A DNA stretch of 64,000 nucleotides from Setoptus koraiensis. Lineage: Eukaryota; Arthropoda. The DNA lies in the NCBI GenBank assembly GCA_048013815.1, contig CM106585.1, positions 868,001-932,000 of the forward strand. The letters are read 5' to 3'. The notes below the pieces were generated by a model. It was not told where the DNA came from. It was given only the letters and a program-made list of their open reading frames with translations, and did not search any database. The translations under genes were made by a program, and so were the position numbers. Shown here in pieces: positions 40,376 through 49,739 of this stretch; the first letter of the stretch is position 1; each line of letters begins with the position of its first letter.

Positions 40376-41338
40376 TGAGCTGGCTACAAACAAATCGCTG
40401 GCGAGCGAGCCGCCGGCCAAATATTACGGGCAACGTAATAACGCGTGTGCCTTATTACGAGCCAGTGAGCGAGGTGCCTTAAATCGCGCTAAACAAACAT
40501 CCTGCAGACGTGTCTAATAAAATACTTTGCTCATACTTTGCATACCAACTTGCCGTTGCGCCACCCTGGTCACTCACTCACCTGTTCGGTCTAAGCCATC
40601 GGCTGTTGAAGCAAACGGCATAGCAAAGATAAAATGGGCGATCTTTTCATTAGGTGGCCTTGTGATTCGTGGTGTTTTGTGTTCACTTCATTGAGCACAC
40701 ATATTGTGTGCATCGATAGTCCGTTTGGGCCCATCTCGTTGGCTATGTTATTAGGCATGTTGTTACTGTTGCTGGCCCCAATGTGTTCATTATCCATGCG
40801 CCATGTGATCCGCTTGCCAATCAGCTATTCTGAATCGAATGGCACTGAATGGGGCCCCACTTACACACTTGGCGCCACTGGCCATTGTCCACTGTCAGAC
40901 ATCAATACTACGAGAATACGTGACTGATAAACAATGCAAATGAATGCATGTTTGCACTGATAAAGCCACCAAACACACATAAGAAAGTTTGTGCAATAAG
41001 TGACAATTATTATGGCTCGCTCGCCACTAACCGGCCCCATTGTTCCACCCAACAAAAGTCGCACACGCCACCTAGGCAGCAAACAAAAAGAGGGGCCCTA
41101 ATCTCACTCTATAATCTGTCTATCACTGTCCAACTGTGTGCAATAGCCAGACAAAAAAGAAACAATCGCAATACAATCGTTTCATCGACGTGCACTTCAC
41201 AGAGCGAACATTGCGTATAACGATGTACAATTCAATGATAAAAATAACCAAACAAATAATTTTGTTCATCACTATGAGGGACGATGCTAATTTTCTAGCT
41301 CTTTTGTTATAAATGATATCTGACCATAGGGCTTATGT

Positions 41339-42442
41339 TGATATTGTTGCCAGAGACTCACCGGAGGCGAGAACGGAAGCTCTAGATTTATGGTATTCCG
41401 AATGTAGCTCCATTATTTCGGATATCATGAGTTCATCAGACGACGAATGTCACGCCTACCTAGATTCCATCTTAGAAACTGTGACAAAATTTATACTAGA
41501 TAGGCCTATTTTACAGAAGAAAACATTTCTTATAAAATCTTCAAGCAAACATCAGGCCAAAACGAAACAACAATTGGGTCGAGGTTTAGAGGCAGTCAAT
41601 AATCTGACGAGGGTCCTGTCAGATCCAAATAAATTAATTATCAAAAAAATGTTATCCGTTGATGACTATAGTAGTACAGTTTGTGACTGGATTCAAGACA
41701 ATCTAGTGAAGTCATTGGAGAATATCCTGGAAGACATGACATCAATTGCAAGACCTATTTTATCTATTGAGAGATCTGTTTGCATGGAACTTATACAACA
41801 ACGTCAGATCTACAATGATACATTAGAGTCTTCGATCACTCATTTCGAGGATTATAGCAAACGAATTTTTGACGAGCTCATATTGAAGCCAGTTACTCAA
41901 CCAGAGTTAAAAGTGCTTAATTCTACTCATGAACTATGTGCGCCACTATTTATCTGTGGTTCTCAAGGTTGCGGTAAATCTACGATTATGTCAAATTTGA
42001 TCGATCTGAAGAAGTTCGAAGGTTTCTTTTGGGCTATTTCAGCAGACCTCTTAGGAAACTCTCCTCAGTTAATATTGAAGCTATTCAACAATCCAAAACG
42101 TCATCAACGAACAAGCTCGATCAAAATGGAGAATTGAAAGAAGATTTGAGTAAATTGATGAGGATGCAGTTGGCCAATAACTACTCGGAATCAACTTACT
42201 TAGCTCTTCTCACTGATCCTAGTAATGCCAAAGATCAATTGCTCAACAAGTACCATTTCTATGGCAGATTCTTCTACAGTTGCAAACCGGAAGAATTCAT
42301 CGAGGACTGCGATCGTTATGCTATTGTTACTGCCATATCAGCAACTAAGTCAAGTAGCGGCACCGAATTGGGCCACCTAGTCAATTACGTGTGTAGCGCA
42401 ATATATCCATTGCGTCACGATGTTTATTATATTATGCGTTGA
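41339..42442 (+). pseudogene. Truncated, internally deleted copy of the NWD-like NACHT gene
   Basis: From 41339 the sequence matches the NACHT gene at 62326-62988 almost base for base (I see two differences in about 660 bp). It then jumps to the parent's 63958 onward. The copy lacks the first 299 codons, and codons 521-843 (parent 62989-63957, 969 bp) are replaced by a five-base filler GATCT, which shifts the frame. Walker A (GSQGCGKST) is kept; Walker B is lost. Beyond 42,045 the copy shows sequence lying past the window edge in the parent, so the right limit of homology is unknown; an open frame ends at 42442. It lies beside a nicotinic receptor exon. The very low divergence means a recent duplication or an assembly error. 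Confidence 0.85.
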
Positions 42443-42518
42443 TTGAAGCATCCAGACTGGATGCTCCAAAAGCAATGTGACAAAAAAAAAGATTCGAGTT
42501 TGGCCAGGGACAACTTAC

Positions 42519-42941
42519 CACTTCTATTAATTGAGCCAACTTGATGCCTATCTTCACAGTCACAGTATCGTTGACGTTCTCTACAGGTCTCACTAATTTA
42601 TTATAAGAGCTCATCAGATCGTCGTAAAGTCTTTTGGCGTCTTGAGTGGCTTCGACTTGCAAGAAGAATACAAAATTAAATTGACTGAGCACTTGTTGTA
42701 ACAGTGACGAAGGTTTTCTAACGAACGTTGACAAATGAGATGACTGTTGCTGCTGTGGTTGTAGTTGTTGTTGCTGCTGTAGGTCGTTGACGGTGCTCGT
42801 GGTGATTGTGGTTGTTGTTGTTGTAGTAGTAGTATCTTGATGGCTTGTTATTGATATTAGGCACACAATAAACCACACGAGCACAACGATAACCTTAGCT
42901 GGCCACTTGATGGCACCCTTACAGGTCGTCCGGCCCGCCAT
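42519..42941 (-). CDS. Nicotinic acetylcholine receptor subunit, 5' exon (partial)
   Basis: The frame ends with the family's N-terminal ligand-domain helix and first strand: [19 protein letters not shown] (residues 102-120), then [19 protein letters not shown]. The exon stops right after LIEV at GTG|GTAAGT, where nAChR genes normally have an intron. Residues 17-32 are a hydrophobic signal-peptide core; poly-Thr and Gln-rich spacers follow (36-66), which is unusually long. A pyrimidine-rich TTCTTGCAAG just before [10 protein letters not shown] could be an acceptor, so residues 1-95 and 96-141 may be two exons. The next exons (N-x-K-x-Q-I-x-T-T-N-x-W, Cys-loop, membrane helices) are not visible to the left, so the gene continues outside the window or is broken. 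Product would be a Cys-loop cation channel subunit. Confidence 0.8.
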
Positions 42942-43379
42942 TTGCCGTCACCCGTCGGGTATAGGTTATGTTTAGTGTGGCCGGCATTCATCGACGATCA
43001 TCTATTTTGAAGAGGCTGGCTAATGTGCGAGCGTCTCGAGGGGGACACAAAATGAAAATGATGCAACCTAATGCAAAAACAATTCACGTCGACAATGCAC
43101 TTTTATTATCCACTCGTTGTTGCCGTCGCTCTCTCTGCGCCTGATCAAACATAACGGCTCGTGCGCAAGCTTGCCAACCATTGGTGTGCCTACCATTGGT
43201 TGTGTGCGAATTCCATGTCAAGCTTGCGCACGAGAGAATAAGTTCGTTTCATCAGCGTACTCACACTTGTTTTTCGTCCCAACATGCTTTTACAAGTTCA
43301 GCGAGTTCGTTATTACATTGCATGTTCGTTATATCTGGTCTGACAAGATCGTTGTGAGCGGTTCATGGTTATCGGAGTG
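42942..43379. other. Spacer upstream of the receptor exon, with a 16-bp hairpin
   Basis: No gene seen. CTCGTGCGCAAGCTTG at 43158-43173 pairs perfectly with 43219-43234; inside the 45-nt loop ACCATTGGT occurs twice. The compartment boundary (GC-rich repeats to AT-rich genes) lies at the right end. Confidence 0.7.
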
Positions 43380-44461
43380 ACTAGGTCCAACCATCATCTC
43401 GTCGAAAATCTTGTCACTTTCATCCGTTACTTGAGCATCGTCTCCATGTTGAAATAGTCGCTCATTTGTTATAATTTCGTGGACAATTATACCAAATGAA
43501 TATATGTCGCCCTTTTTGGATCCACCCTTGTTATGTCCGGATGATCTCAGATGCTCAGGCGCCGTCCAGATTCTTTTTCTCATTGCGACATTTTCCTCGT
43601 CTTTTTCCTCAATCTGTTTATAAACAGATCGAAGACCGTAATCACTCAATTCGACCATAAAGCGTGAATCTACTAGACAATTGGTTGTTTTTAATCTACC
43701 ATGGAACTCGATCGGGCTACTATGTAGATAATTTAGGTATAGGTCTGATTGCAACTCTAAACGATTTGTGTACACCAACATTTATTGTATCGCTAGCTAT
43801 CTTAACTGAACTAGTTGGCATGGATGACGATAGGCCACGTTCTATGACTCACCCTTACTTACTAACACCCCTTGTACCCCTTGTAATCTTACCCGACAAA
43901 TCTGAAGACCAATGTATACGACCGATTCTTTCAATTGTGCGCCCTCTACCATTGAATAGTATCACTGGCTGAAATGAACCAGTCAATTGAATCATAATTG
44001 ACTAATTCATATTCTAAATTATAATCGGCATCTCGATCTCCGTTTTCATTAATATAAACTGTACCAGACAGCAATTTGTTAATTGTAGAATTCCACAGTG
44101 ATCGTGTCACAAACTCATGCCTATCGCTCAAATTGTAACTTTGATTTTCATGACGATTAAGATGGTCTAAACTCGATGATACCGGTAATTGCAGTGTCTG
44201 ATTGATGGCAAATGCATACATTCGAATGCAATCGTAGAATGAGGCTGAAAATGAACTGATGGACACATCTTCAGTCACTTGCGTGGTCCTGATATCTTTG
44301 CTCACATCATTTACGTAGAATATATAATAATTAATGAGAGGTACTTTTACATAGATAGAAATCAACGACTCAACTGCTTTTTTAGCTTGCTTGTTATGTT
44401 TTGATCCGGGCTGGTACCACAGATGTTAGATTTATGATCACTAGAATTAATCAAACTTCGT

Positions 44462-44527
44462 ATGTTTATCATTTGTGTACTCAAATGTACCTCGTATATT
44501 GAACGATGTTGGTATGAGGTTAGTTGA
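44462..44527. repeat. 65-bp direct repeat, left copy
   Basis: Matches 45765-45830 with one visible difference and encodes SYQHRSIYEVHLSTQMIN of the cyclase ligand domain on the minus strand. Confidence 0.9.
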
Positions 44528-44730
44528 GTATGAGTATATTTCGAGGGGTTCATGTCTGCGAAAAGTCAAACTGTATAAAAGTGAGAAGAGTAAGAAATCA
44601 CATATTTATCCAATCTATTCGCACCAAAGAAAAGATTGCAGTGCAGCAGATTTCATCGAAATCGAGCAAGCAATTATGGGACACCCTACAAATAGAAGAT
44701 TTTATTGCAACACACATTCTTCCATATATA

Positions 44731-44952
44731 AAGGGTGGTCGCGGCTAGTTCGTTTTTTGAACTATTAAGGCTACGCTAGCGCTTCCACAGTGCATTTTTC
44801 GTGTGCTCACTGTGCCAACATTGTGTCGCCTTATCTTCGGTTGTCCTCGGTGAGAATTGCACAGAAAGTCGAAATCAGCTGCACGAAAAATGCACTGTGG
44901 AGGCTAGCGTAGCCTTAATAGTTCAAAAAACGAACTAGCCGCGACCACCCTT
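44731..44952. mobile_element. 222-bp palindromic MITE flanked by TA
   Basis: Two arms of about 73 bp are near-perfect inverted complements, starting AAGGGTGGTCGCGGCTAG at the left and ending with its complement at 44952; one two-base indel separates them. The core of about 75 bp is unique. TA on each side fits a Tc1/mariner-type target duplication, although the TA could instead be part of the inverted repeat. No transposase frame is present, so it would be non-autonomous. Family assignment is inference. Confidence 0.85.
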
Positions 44953-45051
44953 TATTTGGATAATTCTGCTGTGTTTCATCTTAATGAATAAAATAGCTTA
45001 CTAATTTATGCTTTAGGGCTTCTCTGGACAATGAATTTCATCATTCAGTGT

Positions 45052-45363
45052 TCAAAAGTCCTCGGGAGCTATATCATCAATTTCCGATAGATCAAAAGAA
45101 TCGAGAGCATATTTCATGCATTCCTCTCTCTTGTCCTTGAATTGTTCAACCAACTTGGTTGCTCTGGATTCGACAGCAGCGAAACCACCAACCAACCAGA
45201 ACCTGACTGCACCTCTTAATGGGCTCCAGTCTCTTTGAAGGGATTGTTTGAGTTTCAATAGTTCCTCTTTGCATTGTTCGAATTCTTCGTTGCAAGAGGC
45301 TAGACAAGTGAAAGCTGCGACCAAGATAGCAGCAATCATTGTTAGTTCGTACAAGATATGCAT
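45052..45363 (-). CDS. Small secreted helical protein (103 aa)
   Basis: I do not recognise the family. Starting at the Met of MHILYELTMIAAILVAAFTC, the first 24 or so residues form a good signal peptide with likely cleavage after LASC or SCN. The mature part is charged, rich in Glu and Lys and probably helical (EEFEQCKEELLKLKQSL, then VEQFKDKREECMKYAL), with two cysteines about 60 residues apart, and ends in an acidic tail (DDIAPEDF). The frame is open 33 codons further upstream, but the internal Met places the signal peptide at the N-terminus. It lies inside the 1.2-kb block between the 65-bp direct repeats, so it probably arrived with that block. Length and layout fit a small secreted arthropod protein. 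Confidence 0.55.
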   Translation of the reverse strand: MHILYELTMIAAILVAAFTCLASCNEEFEQCKEELLKLKQSLQRDWSPLRGAVRFWLVGGFAAVESRATKLVEQFKDKREECMKYALDSFDLSEIDDIAPEDF

Positions 45364-45764
45364 TTTAAATTTGTATTTTTGATTAAAATTTCGATTTCCG
45401 AAAAAAGATGAATTAAAAATGATGTTCCCTTTTTCATCTGATCGAGATTGTGACCAGCAGCTCGACAAATCTATCTAAATCCATCCCATTGTCTCTCACA
45501 GGTATGGTTATAAATAGATTCACGATGAAGTTCCGATATTGCTGTCGTATGAAATATTTGAACTCACGGCTTTATTTCAATTTGAAAATTCTCTGTCTCA
45601 ATCAAGTGGATCTCAAAAAAATTGATCCGATGCATAATTATATATCTTTTGTCTAAAAGATACATTTCCTGGGTGCAAAGGAATTTTTTTCTTCCAAATT
45701 CATGAGCCATTCATCAGGTTAGTTCGGAACATCAGGCGTGGCATTTACACGCTTATCAATATTC

Positions 45765-45830
45765 ATGTTTATCATTTGTGTACTCAAATGTACCTCGTAT
45801 ATTGAACGATGTTGGTATGAGATTAGTTGC
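45765..45830. repeat. 65-bp direct repeat, right copy
   Basis: Second copy of the cyclase-derived segment at 44462-44527. The interval between the copies holds the MITE and the small secreted protein gene. Confidence 0.9.
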
Positions 45831-46027
45831 TGTTGGATGCTATCTTTAACCGCTGAACTATTTGAGTCTGTTTCATCGACAATCATTGCTATATTAACCC
45901 ATTTGAATGGTTTAAAAATCTTGAATAGAAACTCAACTGCTTGCTCTAAAGAAAACGCAACATGTGTTAGTGTCTTGAACAAAATCTTAGGACAATTCCG
46001 ACATCTGTTATAACAGGTATCTGCCAT

Positions 46028-46857
46028 GACGAGGCTATTTGCGAAACACTCTTTATAGCCTCATCACAACCGGAAACAATCTTGCGTCATTCACAAAATA
46101 TTCTTCGGCGGCTACAGCGCTAGCATATTGATTCGAGCACGAGCCTGCATTCCTGAGATTAAGTTTTAATTTTTAGTTCGGGTGGTACAAGCTATAGCCA
46201 TGCGCAGATGACTGTGCATTGTTGGAGCGTACTCTCACACACACTTGATGTGACTATGAAAACTGAATAAAAGTCTATACTAACAAATTGCACTTGCGCA
46301 CCGTCAACGTCCCAATGCTGGAAAACGTGGTCGCCAATGCTCACCACGTTGCGTTTATTCCTATTCCCAATGCTCATGTGAGTCGTCTTCACCTATCTTG
46401 CAAAAGATATATCTAGTTATAAAAATATTCAAATATCTATCAGCGATCAGGTCCCCAATAACAACAAATGCAATCAAAATAGAGGAGAAATATTGACAAC
46501 TTTGGATCGAATGTAGGTGAGTGTAACTGTTGAATTTTTCCATTTTCGATGCAGTACTATCCGTTGGGACGACCTTTACATTGTTGCTTCAGCCTACGAG
46601 AACTGCTAAATTAAACGCGATAGAACGGCAATGTCAAAAATTCAGCTTGTGTTTATTTTAATCAGTTGGATGCCGAATGCTAGTTCACATTTAATCATCC
46701 TAATTTAAACTCTCACTCCAAGTCACTTCAACACTAATCATTCGATCCACTCCGAAAGCCTTACAGGAATCAGCCAGTAATAATAATATATTTATCACCC
46801 ATGATGCACCAATTTGGATGAGGAGGATCCGTTTAGTCTAGCCTTTACCTGTCGCAT
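46028..46857. other. Spacer between cyclase fragments and ceramide synthase
   Basis: No assigned gene. Minus-strand frames at 46192-46543 could hold an N-terminal exon of the cyclase fragment (a hydrophobic stretch near SILIAFVVIG), but I see no diagnostic motif. Confidence 0.4.
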
Positions 46858-48536
46858 TTAATCTTTTTTCTCACTCGACTCTCTTCCATTGTGTTTAACC
46901 ACGGAAATTGAAGGCACCGACCTATCATTCTGGAACGTTACCTTATAGAATGCCCTCAGTATCAACTGGACAAACGATAATGGTGAATAGTGAAGGGACG
47001 GATATCATTTATTATCCGAATAATACTTTATCGGAATTATTATCATGAGACACTAGTCGTACTCACAGTCAACCACAGAATATCCAAAGCAACAAATGTC
47101 AATGCTATTGTCATGATAATGATGAACAATGGACTGTGGCCATGAATCTCAACAAATCTAATACCGTGATATATACAAAATAGTGGAAAGTAGTAAAGCT
47201 GATTTGTATAGAATAATACTGTAAAAATAATAAAACAAAGTCTAGTCAATCTTTCGATCGAATGAACCAATTTTCCGTGTTGCCACTTTAGACAAACCAA
47301 AATTTTAGAAAATTCTAGCCAGGCATCACACGTGTCGCGCATAAGTAACACAGGAATTCCCATAGCCTGAATCCTATGTTATAGTTTGAAGATGGATAAT
47401 AGCAGTCAGTTGGCAATGTGTCTCGGCAGGGAGTTGGGAAGAAGGAGAGCTGTAAAATTGCGGACAGATGGGATTGCACTATATTGTTACTTACCTGACA
47501 AGATACATAAATGTTATCATCGAAACAGCAGCGAAATGATGTATCAACATTGTGATACTGCCTTTGCGCCATTGCTTTGTTTAGGAATGCAAATAAACAA
47601 TAATTAGTACACCGTTTGATCGACACTTCATCTCAACGAGATGTAACTAAATACCGGAGGAATTCCAGAGCTCTACTTCCACCTACCTCGTCACCCAATA
47701 TTGCTACTGTAGCGTGTGAATAGAAAGCTAGCTATAATTGGGTAGAAACAATTACATTTGATAAAGTTGAGTTAAATAATACTGTTGTCGTTACTATTTG
47801 ACACTCTTAAAATACTTTTAGCGCGTACCTCAACCATAGTTAGTATGTAATCGATGGGGGCGATTCCACTCTCGATAGAGTGACCTGGTTGTATGATGAG
47901 GGGAGGTTGAATTAACCAAACCATTTGATTTGTCGGAATACTCAAAATTATTTTATTGCTCAGAAATTCTAGATGCATTATTGGATACAATAATTCCGCT
48001 CTTACTTATAATCATGCGATCCGGATTTGTGAAATACTGAGTATTCTCCCGAATATAGCAGCAGTAAACCAATGTACAGGAAGTCGTTGAATAGAACAGC
48101 AAACGCCATAGGCTTTCATTTAAATTTTCTATATTATTCGTCCTGAGTTCTAAGTTAGTGATAACGTCCTGATGAAAAATAAAATTTGCAACAGAATCAT
48201 TATAGAATCTCTTTTGTACTGTAAGATAAAACAAATTTGCATGTATCTTGTTCACGCTAGACTCACTGATCTTCTGATATAAGTGGTGAATATTCTCTTC
48301 ATAACTCCTAAGACTAAAGTCAAAACTGCAACCAAAAAAACATCATGAATGCTAGCATTGGACAACATTGATCCCAATGAAGATTTAAACGCTTTCGTAT
48401 TCGAGAATGGTTCATTTCCGTTTATTAATGCTCCATCTTTGTTTGAGTATCTCCTCAGATCGTAGAATGCCTCATTGTAGTATACATAAACTCTGTGAAT
48501 AATATCTGAATAGCTAGTGAGGTGATTGACAGACAT
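46858..48536 (-). CDS. Ceramide synthase (TLC-domain acyltransferase), 7 exons
   Basis: Seven exons join in phase: 48536-48267, 48210-48006, 47968-47829, 47731-47687, 47574-47495, 47373-47067 and 46965-46858, giving 384 residues, close to the usual 380 or so. All junctions are GT-AG. The family acylates sphingoid bases in the ER membrane. Matches in order: first membrane segment (DVFLVAVLTLVLGVM, about 69-83), SLWRLLFYSTT, YILTMVELAFYSH across the exon 3/4 join, the Lag-type region MLIHHFAAVSMITFMYLVR, then RDTCDAWLEFSKIL, more hydrophobic segments, LILRAFYK, and a Ser/Glu/Lys-rich tail. Oddities: the usual HD-x-SD is RD-TC-D here, so the second conserved His is Arg, and intron 2 would be only 37 bp. 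No homeobox-like domain is seen. The exon 2 acceptor is the least certain. Confidence 0.87.
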
Positions 48537-49739
48537 TATTTGCGGTATCGATAACTCTATTCTATAGAAAGAATCTGATTCAATAGAAATTTAAATTGAT
48601 GGATTCATATAATCAATGAATCGAATCAATTAAGTTGACTGGATACATTTTATTGAAACCTATTGGATGGCATGTATCGACAATCATCCTCAAGGTGCCG
48701 TTCGGATGCAACGGAGGATGCAACTGCAACTCACAATGCTGAGCTCAATATCTGGATCAAATTATAGGTGGTGAAATTCAAAACTACGCTCTATATGGCT
48801 AGATATTGTAGTAGTTTCTGTTGAGAGTCGCGAGCTTGTTGCGGTATTTAATCGACATTCACTATGGAGTAAATAATGATAACAGTAACGCAAACAAACT
48901 TTCATTTATATAATTGCATAATCATACCTACGTGGCACAGGTGGACTTATAGTTGGAACATGTTTGTCTATTTGTTTCTAAATTATCTGATAGATAATTT
49001 AACAACTATCGAGTAGTAACAATGGATCAATCAAGATAAGCTACAGCATGTTTTAAGATACAAGTATTAATTTGACTTGTTGATGAATTAATTTAAAGAA
49101 AGCAGTGTTGCTAAAATGACGTATTCAACATATTTTTACATACAGTTTCCTAACTAGTTGAGGTCAACAACCGCACAGCCAGTCATCAAACTCTATCTAT
49201 TACTCTAATTCTTGTCAAGACTTCTTGCCTTGACATCAGTTTCATTCAATTTGTGGAGTCATGCAGGAAAATGAGTCCTGTTTGTCATTGTGGAAACATC
49301 TCGGGAGCTTTGAAAACCAGTTGGATGACGACATTGCTGGATGTCTTTGAAATACTAACAAGCGATGGTCTTGACAATCTGTAGCATCTGTATGTTTGCG
49401 TCGGAACATGGATGGTCAACAGAGAGATAGCTTACAATTATTTGATATACTTGTTTCTCCTTCGTGATTACGTGGCCTGGTTATAATCAGTTTATTGATT
49501 GTGTTGATCAGCAAATTTCTATTTTGGCTCAACACGAAAGCATCGCCCTCGAACACCATCCATCACCTCAGGTTAAGGTCAACAATATGACTTTGCCTAT
49601 CTTCAAGTCGAATAAGGCTCAAATAAGTCTGTTGAGGTTCTAGGTATTATACAAACACTGGTGTTTTCAGCATTAAAACTCTGCAGTTGGAAATTCAGAA
49701 ACAAATCAAAGAATTCTTCCAAGTTTGAAAACCATCATC
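48537..49739. other. AT-rich intergenic DNA between two divergent genes
   Basis: Lies between the 5' ends of the ceramide synthase (minus) and the protease (plus), so it should contain both promoters. I see no coding segment and no decisive promoter motif. Confidence 0.6.

Larger units (their letters stand above)
33401..41338. other. Microsatellite-rich non-coding DNA, block 5
   Basis: No recognisable gene apart from a weak small frame at 38748-38981. The stretch 38,180-39,300 is more AT-rich and repeat-poor than its surroundings. At 41,221-41,338 the composition shifts to AT-rich just before the duplicated NACHT-gene piece. Confidence 0.5.
43380..46027 (-). pseudogene. Receptor guanylyl cyclase, scattered exon fragments
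   Basis: In minus-strand order: 46027-45765 is a ligand-binding-domain piece (SLEQAVEFLFKIFKPFKW); 44527-44395 overlaps it through a 65-bp repeat and continues; 44390-43970 is the membrane-proximal ligand domain, with FYDCIRMYAFAINQTLQ and VYINENGDRDADYNLEYEL; 43968-43880 gives NGRGRTIERIGRYIHW, as in natriuretic-type receptors. 43781-43450 is the kinase-homology C-lobe (HGRLKTTNCLVDSRF, SDYGLRSVY, RIWTAPEHLR, GDIYSFGIIVHEI). The transmembrane segment, kinase N-lobe and cyclase domain are absent, with only about 100-170 bp where roughly 250 residues belong. I therefore call a degraded partial copy. An intact relative presumably lies elsewhere. Confidence 0.7.

Noticed and set aside
44475-44768. 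Plus-strand frames of 74-97 codons opposite the cyclase fragment
   Set aside because: They overlap the 65-bp repeat and the MITE arm on the opposite strand and show no family motif.
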